A DNA stretch of 64,000 bases from Oasisia sp. SBJ-2009 (taxonomy: Eukaryota; Annelida; Polychaeta; Sabellida; Siboglinidae): the NCBI GenBank assembly GCA_964017155.1, contig OZ024861.1:22533713-22597712 (forward strand), in the 5' to 3' direction. Of the stretch, positions 43,801-55,890 are shown piece by piece; positions within the stretch are counted from its first letter, which is position 1, and each line of letters opens with the position of its first letter. Position numbers and translations under genes: made by a program. The notes beneath the pieces were generated by a model, which had not been told where the DNA came from, did not search any database, and worked only from the letters and a program-made list of their open reading frames with translations.

Positions 43801-46404
43801 TCGGTCTAATTACGAGTGAATACACTTGGCCTGGTCTACACCACTACAGATTCACATGGCGGTATTATAGCACCTTTTCCACCTACATTGTGGCACATAT
43901 ATGCTTTCTTGCACCTGCCGTTCAAATTCTGATGTAGACGATCGACCTGTTAAATCTAGTAAGTAGGAGTGTCGGACGGGACAGGACTACATTCCCAAAT
44001 GTAGGGATTGACCTATCAATTGAGGTCGGGCAGTAAGGCTATGAAAAAGTCCCCATCGTTGTGTCGCGGATAGCGACAGCTGGGAATATTTTTTTATATA
44101 TGCCATGGACCGAGCAGTTATTAACGATCGTCACCCCCTACTTGTTCCATGCAATTGACAAGCGAATGCGTTGTGTGTACACTTTTCATTCCGCAGCTAA
44201 CATCATATTACCCATCTATATACAAAGTAAATAATGTATGCGACTCGAGGAAGCTGAAGGGTCAGAAGATATTCACTCCGTTGTGGGAATGCAAAGTTCT
44301 TGACAATATCACCATCTACGGCAAAGAAAACCCCGATTTAGGCACTTTCGAAACATCGTATATGCCTCAATTTACTATTTACCCAGAGCATCGTTGCCAT
44401 CTTCATTACTAACAACAATGACTAGCACCCATGACTGCTTAACGACGATGAATACGTAGAACAAGGACAGGTCAAAATTACATATTTTGTGAACACAATC
44501 TCCCTGTGTTATATACGAAAGACGACGCCATAATAGTGTTTATAAACACAATCCGAAACATGATAATCATAACAATTCATTTAAAAATCTCACAATACGG
44601 GTAGCAATAATATTGTATAGGTTTCCGGGAACGTTGTGAACTGACAAAAGGAAATGATAATGTAGTATATTTATAATTACTGAAAACACTAGTAGCATCT
44701 GACGAACTTCCGCAAACAAGTGTCCCCATATATGCCGATTCCGCAGTTCAAAACAACGAGTGTGCCACGATCAACGAATATTACTCGTGAGTCAAGGAAA
44801 TCTGACGCAATCGATCGAAATACAAATGAACCGGTATGACCAAATATGAATATAAACACATTATCTGACATCGATACACTACAGTTTCGCCAAGTATTGT
44901 CAATGCAATTCAAGAAAATCGGTTAATACATTTGAACTTAGCTGACGCTGTGTTACTATCGTTTCTTTTTTTGGCAACCAATAAAATCAAATAAAAACTA
45001 GCATGCTTCTTCAACTGCGCTGGGTATCACGTTCTACTCGAAGGCGTGTATTCATAACACCACAAAGGTTGATAGTCAAACACAAGAACGACGATTGCAA
45101 AGCACAGATTATCGCTGTTGTGTGTGCAGTCGTACACGAGACAACATAGGCGATGTCAAGGAGGGTGTATGCGTCAAAATATATAGTCGTGTATAAAATA
45201 AGCTCCTCATTTTTAATGTTCCGCCCGTTTTATTTCCAGGTGACTAAACGAAAATACAAACTTACCTAGTATACACTGCGAAATATAACTCGATTGAAAA
45301 TGAAAAGTTTTTACACAGCGCAGTATCTGCCCTCATGATTATGCAACACCTTGGCACATAATATGTTCAATCGAATACCATCATGGCTTCTCTAGAATGA
45401 TGCTACGATGCCAGTAAAACGCGACGGCCATAGTATAAAAATATGCACAATGATCGTACTCGCTCACACAGTTGGGTGACCTGAGGCAACGGGAAGTGAA
45501 CGAGTTTGCGCCACAACGCTCCACTACGAGATTCCACAATAATTTTGTAATGTTGTATTATGTAATTGTGTAGAAATCTTCAAATAAAAATAAAACTGCA
45601 TTTAATTTTGGATTCAGAATCAATTCAAGTGATTGTGAAACAGTGATGTAATTATGAACATCCTCTTCTTCTTTCGGATAACACGGAAGTCCCGATGTCC
45701 TCACCTTGTTGGTAATACCTCACCTGGTTGTCGATGTGTATGGACGTTGCCCTCGATCTGCCGCAGAAACGACGTACTACTAGCAGATTCCGTGGGTTGA
45801 AAATTAAATATCTGCCCTAGAATTGCTCAATGCAAGTAACTATCAGGTGTGACGATCAAATAACATATCTGACCTTTTGGCAAATATACCCACTTATGTA
45901 CTAGAACAACTGAGGGGGTAACACTTGACATAGATTTCGCAACCAGTGTTCCACGCCACATTCGTACATTGACTGATACATTGACGATGGCCCGTGTGTG
46001 CCTGGGCATAACTATGGGAGGATTGTCACATTTGTAAGCGGAGATAAACGATCGAAGAAAGTTATGATATAGAAAATACATTAATGTATTTCTGCTATAC
46101 GTCCATTATCGCGAAAGCATGAACGTCCGTTACTTCAAGCTAATGCCGAACCGGGAACACGGGGCTAGCTACCTTATATATTAAATAATAATAAAAACAG
46201 TAAGATGCTCACACCATCGCAGAAACTTGCAATCTAGACACAAGGTTTGAAACTACACACTGTTTCTTTCAGCGCGAAAAGCCTCGTGGTAAACAATCTA
46301 TCGTATTAATTGAAATCATTGAAAATTGTTGAGTGCCTCTGAACGGTCATCTTTTCTTTGTCCTTTTCCAGGATACGTAGCAAATAACCAGTGTGTTCTT
46401 TTTT
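40801..46404. other. 5.6 kb without a recognised gene
   Basis: ORFs of 60-115 codons exist (for example 43602-43937 and 44149-44412 on plus, 44689-44913 and 45827-46081 on minus). None shows a motif I recognise, and I could not assemble a phase-consistent gene. A degenerate GT-rich stretch lies at about 41,896-41,998. Transcript evidence could still reveal exons here. Confidence 0.5.
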
Positions 46405-46498
46405 TACAACGAAATAAACTTGCATTCATGTTATATGAACCTCTAAATAGTATTGCAACACGAAATTAACTTGCACTCATGATATAACCATTCATGAT
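46405..46498. repeat. Two diverged 52-bp satellite monomers, left edge
   Basis: ACGAAATAAACTTGCATTCA, CTAAATAGTATTGCAACACG and GAAATTAACTTGCACTCATG are degraded forms of the satellite unit that starts again at 46771. Confidence 0.7.
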
Positions 46499-46517
46499 TG
46501 TCTACCTGACATCGTCA

Positions 46518-46754
46518 AATGTCGACCACGGAGACTCGCTGGATATATTCTACAGTTATCGAGAGATCGGATAACACATATTGCGATGGAGTGGGTGCAT
46601 AACGTTGACACAAAGACCGTAGAAACAGAGGAAGGCCGACCAAGACCTGGCCGAAGACATTTAAAGAAGATCTGGCAGAAATGGCACTCCACTGGAATGA
46701 TGCCAAACAAATGGTAAAAGATCGTTCGAGATGGCGTAAGCTCGTAACTTGATC
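46518..46754 (+). pseudogene. LINE C-terminal fragment inside the satellite
   Basis: CRPRRLAGYILQLSRDRITH and AMEWVHNVD, then in another frame KEDLAEMALHWNDAKQMVKD and RSRWRKLV before TGA at about 46752, are the last residues of a LINE polyprotein (W-x-D-A-x-x-x-x-x-D-R-x-x-W-R ending). It lies between the diverged left monomers and the main array. Confidence 0.72.
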
Positions 46755-46770
46755 TCCCAAAAGGGATTGA

Positions 46771-49700
46771 AGGAACGAGATTAACTTGCGTTCATGATAC
46801 ATGAATCTCTCGATAGCATGGCAAAATGAGATTAACTTTGCGTTCATGATACATGAATCTCTCGATAGCATGGCAAAACGAGATTAACTTTGTATTCTTG
46901 ACACATGAATCTCTCGATAGCATGGCAAAACGAGATTAACTTTGCGATCATGATATATGAATCTCTCGATAGCATGGCAAAACGAGATTAACTTTGCGTT
47001 CATGATACATGAATCTCTCGATAGCATGGCAAAACGAGATTAACTTTGTATTCATGACACATGAATCGCTCGATAGCATGGCAAAACGAGATTAACTTTG
47101 TATTCATGACACATGAATCTCTCGATAGCATGGCAAAACGAGATTAACTTTGCGTTCATGACACATGAATCTCTCGATAGCATGGCAAAACGAGATTAAC
47201 TTTGCGTTCATGACACATGAATATCTCGATAGCATGGCAAAACGAGATTAACTTTGCATTCATGACACATGAATCTCTCGATAGCATGGCAAAACGAGAT
47301 TAACTTTGCATTTATGACACATGAATATCTCGATAGCATGGCAAAACGAGATTAACTTTGCATTCATGACACATGAATCTCTCGACAGCATGGCAAAACG
47401 AGATTAACTTTGCATTCATGACACATGAATCTCTCGATAGCATGGCAAAACGAGATTAACTTTGCATTCATGACACATGAATCTCTCGATAGCATGGCAA
47501 AACGAGATTAACTTTGCATTCATGACACATGAATCTCTCGATAGCATGGCAAAACGAGATTAACTTTGCATTCATGACACATGAATCTCTCGATAGCATG
47601 GCAAAAGGAGATTAACTTTGCATTCATGACACATGAATCTCTCGATAGCATGGCAAAACGAGATTAACTTTGCATTCATTACACATGAATCTCTCGATAG
47701 CATGGCAAAACGAGATTAACTTTGCATTCATGACACATGAATCTCTCGATAGCATGGCAAAACGAGATTAACTTTGCATTCATGACACATGGATCTCTCG
47801 ATAGCATGGCAAAACGAGATTAACTTTGCATTCATGACACATGAATATCTCGATAGCATGGCAAAACGAGATTAACTTTGCGTTCATGACACATGAATAT
47901 CTCGATAGCATGGCAAAACGAGATTAACTTTGCATTCGTGACACATGAATCTCTCGACAGCATGGCAAAACGAGATTAACTTTGCATTCGTGACACATGA
48001 ATCTCTCGACAGCATGGCAAAACGAGATTAACTTTGCATTCATGACACATGAATCTCTCGACAGCATGGCAAAACGAGATTAACTTTGCATTCATGACAC
48101 ATGAATCTCTCGACAGCATGGCAAAACGAGATTAACTTTGCATTCATGACACATGAATCTCTCGATAGCATGGCAAAACGAGATTAACTTTGCATTCATG
48201 ACACATGAATCTCTCGATAGCATGGCAAAACGAGATTAACTTTGCATTCATGACACATGAATCTCTCGATAGCATGGCAAAACGAGATTAACTTTGCATT
48301 CATGACACATGAATCTCTCGATAGCATGGCAAAACGAGATTAACTTTGCATTCATGACACATGAATCTCTCGATAGCATGGCAAAACGAGATTAACTTTG
48401 CATTCATGACACATGAATCTCTCGATAGCATGGCAAAACGGGATTAACTTTGTATTCATGACACATGAATCTCTCGATAGCATGGCAAAACGAAATTAAC
48501 TTTGCATTCATGACACATGAATCTCTCGATAGCATGGCAAAACGAGATTAACTTTGCATTCATGACACATGAATCTCTCGATAGCATGGCAAAACGAGAT
48601 TAACTTTGCATTTATGACACATGAATCTCTCGATAGCATGGCAAAACGAGATTAACTTTGCATTCATGACACATGAATCTCTCGATAGCATGGCAAAACG
48701 AGAATAACTTTGCATTCATGACACATGAATCTCTCGATAGCATGGCAAAACGAGATTAACTTTGCATTCATGACACATGAATCTCTCGATAGCATGGCAA
48801 AACGAGATTAACTTTGCATTCATGACACATGAATCTCTCGATAGCATGGCAAAACGAGATTAACTTTGCATTCATGACACATGAATCTCTCGATAGCATG
48901 GCAAAACGAGATTAACTTTGCATTCATGACACATGAATCTCTCGATAGCATGGCAAAACGAGATTAACTTTGCATTCATGACACATGAATCTCTCGATAG
49001 CATGGCAAAACGAGATTAACTTTGCATTCATGACACATGAATCTCTCGATAGCATGGCAAAACGAGATTAACTTTGCATTCATGACACATGAATCTCTCG
49101 ATAGCATGGCAAAACGAGATTAACTTTGCATTCATGACACATGAATCTCTCGATAGCATGGCAAAACGAGATTAACTTTGCATTCATGACACATGAATCT
49201 CTCGATAGCATGGCAAAACGAGATTAACTTTGCATTCATGACACATGAATCTCTCGATAGCATGGCAAAACGAGATTAACTTTGCATTCATGACACATGA
49301 ATCTCTCGATAGCATGGCAAAACGAGATTAACTTTGCATTCATGACACATGAATCTCTCGATAGCATGGCAAAACGAGATTAACTTTGCATTCATGACAC
49401 ATGAATCTCTCGACAGCATGGCAAAACGAGATTAACATTGCATTCATGACACATGAATCTCTCGATAGCATGGCAAAACGAGATTAACTTTGCATTCATG
49501 ACACAAGAATCTCTCGATAGCATGGCAAAACGAGATTAACTTTGCATTCATGACACATGAATCTCTCGATAGCATGGCAAAACGAGATTAACTTTGCATT
49601 CATGACACATGAATCTCTCGATAGCATGGCAAAACGAGATTAACTTTGCATTCATGACACATGAATCTCTCGATAGCATGGCAAAACGAGATTAACTTTG

Positions 49701-50635
49701 CATTCATGACACATGAATCTCTCGATAGCATGGCAAAACGAGATTAACTTTGCATTCATGACACATGAATCTCTCGATAGCATGGCAAAACGAGATTAAC
49801 TTTGCATTCATGACACATGAATCTCTCGATAGCATGGCAAAACGAGATTAACTTTGCTTTCATGACACATGAATCTCTCGATAGCATGGCAAAACGAGAT
49901 TAACTTTGCATTCATGACACATGAATCTCTCGATAGCATGGCAAAACGAGATTATCTTTGCGTTCATGACACATGAATATCTCGATAGCATGGCAAAACG
50001 AGATTAACTTTGCATTCATGACACATGAATCTCTCGACAGCATGGCAAAACGAGATTAAGTTTGCATTCATGACACATGAATCTCTCGATAGCATGGCAA
50101 AACGAGATTAACTTTGCATTCAAGACACATGAATCTCTCGATAGCATGGCAAAACGAGATTAACTTTGCATTCATGACACATGAATCTCTCGATAGCATG
50201 GCAAAACGAGATTAACTTTGCATTCATGACACATGAATCTCTCGATAGCATGGCAAAACGAGATTAACTTTGCATTCATGACACATGAATCTCACGATAG
50301 CATGGCAAAACGAGATTAACTTTGCATTCAAGACACATGAATCTCTCGATACCATGGCAAAACGAGATTAACTTTGTATTCATGACACATGAATCTCTCG
50401 ATAGCATGGCAAAACGAGATTAACTTTGCATTCATGACACATGAATCTCTCGATAGCATGGCAAAACCAGATTAACTTTGCATTCATTACACATGAATCT
50501 CTCGATAGCATGGCAAAACGAGATTAACTTTGCATTCGTGACACATGAATCTCTCGATAGCATGGCAAAACGAGATTAACTTTTCATTCGTGATACACGA
50601 ATCTCTCGATAGCATGGCAAAACGAGATTAACTTG
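46771..50635. repeat. 52-bp satellite array, about 74 monomers
   Basis: The unit is CTCTCGATAGCATGGCAAAA, CGAGATTAACTTTGCATTCA and TGACACATGAAT in order. The period is exactly 52 (starts at 46807, 46859, 46911 and on). Each unit holds an inverted repeat ATTCATG-ACA-CATGAAT. Interior monomers are nearly identical; edge monomers diverge more. There are no unique spacers, so it is satellite DNA, not CRISPR. The array is interrupted on the right by a LINE and resumes at 55031. Confidence 0.97.
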
Positions 50636-50964
50636 AATTGAATTGAATTGAAATTTATTTTCAACAACAACAACAACAACTACTACATTATAAATACAGT
50701 TCATACAATACAAATTGTTGAAAAAAAGGGTAAAAGAAGTACAATACTTATCATGTTTACCCTTATAAATTCTTAACTTCATACATAAAGCATCTGAACA
50801 GTGCAATAGAATGTGCGACAACACTATTTACGTGTAACCATACAACATTTAATAAAAAAAGACATTGTGACATTTGTTGAAAAGAAAAAAACAAAAAAAA
50901 CTTTTACAACAATAAACAAACTGAATGTTTAATTTTGTTATCTAATTTGTTAGCAAAAAATGGT

Positions 50965-53900
50965 TTATGACTCTAACACATAATTATTCAACAGTCTATT
51001 TGTGTAACACTTTTTGAAATGATGAACATTTTTACAACTAATCAGTGAATTATCGAAGGAGTTCCAAAGTTTAACTCCAGTAACAGAAATACACATACTT
51101 TTTAAGTTAGTACGTATATAGATTTGCTTGAACTTGCATTTATACCTGGATGAATATCGTGAGTCATGTATTCTGAACAATTTTTGTACATTCATTGGTA
51201 ATATATAACGATATGCCTTAAACATAATTATAGCAGTTTTTAGCTTTACAAGATCTGGTAATTTAAGAATATGTACATTGTGAAAGAGTAAATTTGTGTG
51301 ATCAAGTCTTTTTGCACCACAAGTTAATCTTATAACTCTTTTTTGTAATAAAACTAAACAATGAATATTTGTAGCATATGTGTTACCCCATACTTCAGCA
51401 CAATACATAATATGAGGCATGAAAAGAGAATAGTACAAAATATCCATGTTTGTTAATGAAAGAACTGGCTCTATACATAATAGCACAGCATTTTGACAGT
51501 TTAGATCTTACTGATAAAATGTGACTTTTCCAGTTTAATTTGCAATCAATTACTACACCTAAAAATGTTGTGGAATTTACTCTTTTGATTTTCTCCTTAT
51601 TTATTCTAACACAAATATCTGCAGTTATTTTGCGATTTCCAAAAATCATGTAATTTGTTTTTGATATATTAAGAGACAATCTATTAACAGAAAACCATGT
51701 CTGCAGTTGTTCTAAACCACCATTTATCATCCGAACAAGTTTATCTAAGTCTCTGTCACAACATAATAGATTTGTATCATCAGCAAATAAAATATACTTG
51801 AACACTTGTGAGACTTTACAGATGTCATTAATATACATGATAAATAATTTTGGTCCCAAAATGGAACCCTGAGGGACACCACACGTCACATTTAATATTT
51901 CAGAATGACAGCTATTAAAACTGACAAACTGTTTTCTATTTTCTAAATAACTCTGAATCCATTCCTGTGCGACACCACGCAAACCATAGAAATGCAGCTT
52001 TTTACACAGTATATCATGATCAACAGTATCAAAGGCCTTTCTTAGGTCAATAAATACTCCAACAGTGTATTTATTTTGTTCTAATGAAGTTGTAATTTCT
52101 TCTACCAAATCTAAAAGAGCCTCAGTTGTTGACATGCTAGATCTAAACCCATACTGACTTGGACTGAGTATGTTACATTTATTAAGGAACTTGTCCAATC
52201 TGTTGTTATATAGTTTCTCCAGAATTTTTGAGAATTGTGGTAATAAAGATATTGGCCTGTAATTTATAAAAATGTTTTTTTCTCCAGACTTATATAGTGG
52301 AATAACTTTAGCTATTTTCATTTTGTTTGGAAAAACACCTGTTTGAAATGAAACATTACATATATGAGCAAATGGCTTAACTATTTTGGAAATTACTTTC
52401 TTAAGCAGGCTCATGCTAATGTCACTGAAATCAGTTGATGTTTTGTTTTTACAATTTTGAACAGTTCTGATAATTTCTAGGTCATCAACAGGATCTAGAA
52501 ACATAGTATGTTCAATGTTTTCTTCTAAGTAATCATACATAGTTGTATCGTTTTTAGGTAAGGGGATATTTTTTGCTAAGTTGGAGCCAACATTTGTAAA
52601 GAAGTTATTAAATCCATTTGCAATATCATCTTTCTTTGAAATTCTCTTGTTGTTTTTTATAAAGTATTCAGGATATGTTGGCTTATTTTTGCGTTTATTA
52701 ATTACTTCATTTAGTATTTTCCAGGTCTCTTTAACATTTGCTTTTTGTTTTTCTAGCAATGAGCTATAATAGTTTTTTTCTGTACTTCTTAATATAGATG
52801 TTAATTTATTTTTGTATGTTTTGTATTTTTTTCTGCTTCTGCAGATCTTAGTACAATGAATGCTTTATATAACCTATTTTTCTTCGTACAAGCACGTTTT
52901 AAACCATTGGTGAACCAGGTTTTTTTTTCCTCAAAGCTTTTTTGGGTAACTTTTTCCGCTGGACAGTGTTTGTTAAATATATCCATAAATATGTGTAGAA
53001 AAGAGTCATATGCTTGATTAACATCATCAGTTTTAAAGACATTTTCCCAGGTTTGTAGAATCAGTTCATTTGAAAATGATGCCATTGTATCCTCGTTCAT
53101 TTTTCTGATAAATTGAAATTCTTTTACATTATACCTGCTTATGTTATATTCACAGAGTGCAAATATTGGTAAATGATCACTAATGTCATTGTACATGATA
53201 CCACTAGTTAAGTTGAAGCGTAATTCATTTGTGAATATGTTATCTATTAGTGTAGTTGAGTTATCTGTGATCCTGGTAGGCTTATCAATTAGTGGATAAA
53301 GACCTAAACTATACATTGTGTCTAGAAAATGTTTAGTATTATTATGGGTCTCATGTTTTAATAAATCTATGTTAAAGTCACCACACACAAATATTGTTTT
53401 AATAGATTTAACGTCACTTAAGTTACGTTCTAAGTTTTCACAAAATGTATCTATAGGTGATCCTGGTGTTCTATAAATACAACTAACTACAACATTTGTG
53501 TGGTTTTTTATGGTTAATTCTACAGTAACACATTCAAGAATATTTTCTATTACAAACGATTTACTTTCTGCCAGTGCACCTGATAGTTTCTTGTTTGTGT
53601 ATATAGCAACACCACCCCCTCTTCGGGTACCCCTTGTGATATGAAAGGCATCATAATTGTTTATATTAAAATCACTAATTAAGTTTGGTTCTATCCATGT
53701 TTCAGTTATAGCAATTATATCAAAGTTTATGTTTAGTTCTAAAATGTAGTCTTTAATCTTGTGAAAATTTGTTTTTAGACTTCTGGCATTAAAATGTATA
53801 AACGACAATCCATTTACCCCACCAATTTCCTCATTTAATTGTACGTCAGTGTAATACTTACATTTTGATATGTTATTGTAGAAATTTTTGTTTGGGTCTA

Positions 53901-54132
53901 TGTCATTTCCAAAATTGTGAGGACTGCAGTTTGAGTAATTTAAAGAATTTAAATTAAATTTTGAACATATATCCATTAATTTATAAGTTTCATAAGTTTC
54001 TTCAACAGAAGAATTTTCATATACAAGTTCATTGTCACTAATTTCCTGAAAGGGAAATACTTCACCACCTGATATAGAAAGATATTTATGCGGTTGATCT
54101 GATTTACACAGTTCACACTTGTCCATAAGCAC
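50965..54132 (-). pseudogene. LINE ORF2: APE endonuclease and reverse transcriptase, two frame breaks
   Basis: The first block, 54132-52801, begins MLMDKCELCKSDQPHKYLSI and carries the endonuclease motifs FIHFNARSL, ITETWI, RRGGGVAIY, CGDFNIDLL and SDHLPIF. The second, 52759-51395, in another frame, holds the reverse transcriptase: NYRPISLLPQFSKILEKLY, FIDLRKAFDTVDH, GVPQGSILGPKLF and FADDTNLL, then FLGVVIDCKLNW. The third, 51486-50965, has YYSLFMPHIMYCAEVWGNTY and ends NNYVLES. All catalytic motifs are present; the frame changes near 52,800 and about 51,440 disable this copy or are recent. CR1/Jockey-type layout. Confidence 0.92.
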
Positions 54133-54874
54133 TCAGTTCCGCATCTGTAGTAATATTTACTACGAGTCCATTTTTGTTTTTTACCATAATCTTCCCAGCA
54201 ACTGTCCAGCAGTCCATGATCCGTCCTTCTTTTTTCAGTGTCCTTGTGCGATATGTAAGTGCCCCACGTGTTGCAGTCAGATCTTCATTTACGAAGACCC
54301 TCCTGTGTCCATCTTTGTTTCTGGTTTTCAGGTTGAACCTTGCCTTGTATACCCTGTCTCTCACGCTTTCTCTGTTGAAACGTATTATTATGTTCCTTTG
54401 CCTGGCTTTCCCGTTTTTGTCCACCTTGGGTCCAAGGCGATGGCTCCGTTCTACTTGGTCACTAGACACTGGCACTTCCATGTCATCGTTGATTATTTGT
54501 AGGATCTTTTCCGTAGTGTCTTCGACATCGTTGTCGGCTTCAGGAATTCCGCTGAACCTGAGGTTCGAGCGCCGCGAGTATTGTTCTACTTTGTCGGAAT
54601 CAAACTCCAGTGTTTCCACTTTCTTTTCCAGTTTTTTGATTCTTTCATCGCGCTCCCTCAGGTTTTCCGTAAGTGCAGAGACTCGTTTAGTCAGTTGGTC
54701 GAGTTTGTCGACTAGTTCCTGTGGGTACAAAGCCTTTTTAAGCTTCGCTGCTACCCGAGCGTCACCAAACAGTTCGATGACTGTCATGGCTAATGTGTCC
54801 GTGTCCACGATTGGGATCGGATCGCGGTCCTCCTTTCTTTCACTCGATTTCTGTTTGATTTTCTGGGACGGCAT
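54113..54874 (-). CDS. LINE ORF1 protein, 253 aa
   Basis: The intact ORF starts MPSQKIKQKSSERKEDRD. A heptad-rich region (about 55-95, LVDKLDQLTKRVSALTENLR) predicts a coiled coil. NLRFSGIPEADND and IIIRFNRESVRDRVYKARF fit the RRM-like and C-terminal domains of L1-type ORF1 proteins, followed by VFVNEDLTATRGALTYRTR. Such proteins bind element RNA and act as chaperones. It overlaps ORF2 by about 20 nt (ATG of ORF2 at 54132). Confidence 0.9.
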   Translation of the reverse strand: MPSQKIKQKSSERKEDRDPIPIVDTDTLAMTVIELFGDARVAAKLKKALYPQELVDKLDQLTKRVSALTENLRERDERIKKLEKKVETLEFDSDKVEQYSRRSNLRFSGIPEADNDVEDTTEKILQIINDDMEVPVSSDQVERSHRLGPKVDKNGKARQRNIIIRFNRESVRDRVYKARFNLKTRNKDGHRRVFVNEDLTATRGALTYRTRTLKKEGRIMDCWTVAGKIMVKNKNGLVVNITTDAELSAYGQV

Positions 54875-55030
54875 GGTCGTGGTGGCGTGGTGCAGTGGGC
54901 GATAATGTGACTATCGTAGTATCGTGGACAAGTGCAAGTGTTTGGTGGCAGTTTCTTACCAGTTTCTTACGATCGGCATTAATGTCTCAGTCCATAGTTT
55001 TTGTGTGCTTTTCGCTGTAAATCCGAGCTC

Positions 55031-55436
55031 GACTTTGCATTCATGACACATGAATCTCTCGATAGCATGGCAAAACCAGATTAACTTTGCATTCATGATA
55101 CAATAATCTCTCGATAGCATGGCAAAACGAGAGTAACTTTGCATTCATGATACATGAATCTCTCGATAGCATTGCAAAACGAGACTAACTTGCATTAATT
55201 ATATATTAATGCCTCGATAGCATTGCAAAACGTGATTAACTTGCATTCATGATATGTGAATCTCTCGATAGCATTGCAAAACGAGATTAACTTGCATTCA
55301 TGATATGTGAATCTTTCGATAGCATTGCAAAAGGAGATTAACTCGCATTCATGATATATTAATTTCTCGATAGCATTGCAAAACGAAATTAACTTGCATT
55401 CATGATATATTAGTATCTCGATACCTTTGCAAAATG
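55031..55436. repeat. Right part of the 52-bp satellite, about 8 monomers
   Basis: Units continue after the LINE, first with GCATGGCAAAAC, then as a diverged 51-bp version (GCATTGCAAAAC, TTAACTTGCATTCATGATAT) until CTTTGCAAAATGCAG. The divergence toward this edge mirrors the left edge. Confidence 0.93.
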
Positions 55437-55639
55437 CAGTATTGCACAACATCGTCACATGTTTCAAAACAGTGACTTGATAGAAAATCTGGTGTGTATG
55501 TACGTAGTAAACAAATTGAATAAAAACATTTAAGATGGCGGTATGAACGTGCATGCTTCTGCAAGTAGGTCAGCTTGAAATATATACTATTTATGTGCAC
55601 GATCTTACCCCAACCGTAGTTTGCCCATTAGATGCTGTG

Positions 55640-55890
55640 CATATGGAATGCAGAGGCTAAAGCGTTGGTCGCTCCGTCTGGAGAACCTGAGTTCAAGTAT
55701 GCCTTTTCTCTTACTCTAACTTGTTCCCGCTTACTTAGCCGTATGATTGAGTACCTGGACATAGGTTTTTGAACGTGAATATTCTTCGCCCTGTAATTGT
55801 AGAACGGCTGAATGCTTCCCAGAGATATCGAGATGTTGTACGTTTGAACGGGTCTGCCAGGAAGTAATGTGTTAAGCACTTTGAGAATAA
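55640..55890 (+). mobile_element. tRNA-headed SINE, best copy
   Basis: The tRNA-like head has GAGGCTAAAGCGTTGGTCGC (A-box region) and GAACCTGAGTTCAAGTATGC (B-box region). The body has GCCGTATGATTGAGTACCTG, GGCTGAATGCTTCCCAGAGA, GGTCTGCCAGGAAGTAATG and a TTAAGCACTTTGAG end. The same blocks occur in introns 6 and 9 of the vWA gene. Confidence 0.65.

Larger units (their letters stand above)
50636..55030 (-). mobile_element. Nearly full-length two-ORF LINE inserted in the satellite
   Basis: The element runs on the minus strand from about 55,030 (5' end) to 50,636, ending in AATAAA followed by four (TTCAA)-like units. Both flanks are the 52-bp satellite (GATTAACTT on the left, GACTTTGCATTC on the right), with ACTT shared, a short possible target duplication. 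It carries an ORF1 with coiled coil and RNA-binding domain, an APE-type endonuclease, a reverse transcriptase with FADD, and a C-terminal domain. Two frame breaks (near 52,800 and between 51,400 and 51,480) are the only obvious lesions. A CAA run at 50665-50679 lies in its 3' UTR. Confidence 0.93.

Noticed and set aside
44149..46081. Short ORFs at 44149-44412 (+), 44689-44913 (-) and 45827-46081 (-)
   Set aside because: They look somewhat protein-like but have no recognisable motif, splice-consistent partners or neighbours. Not enough to call genes.
46771..50635. CRISPR-like array of regular direct repeats
   Set aside because: The 52-bp units abut with no unique spacers and the context is eukaryotic. 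It is satellite DNA.
54119..54905. Plus-strand ORFs of 127 and 243 codons
   Set aside because: They are antisense shadows of the LINE ORF1 coding sequence.
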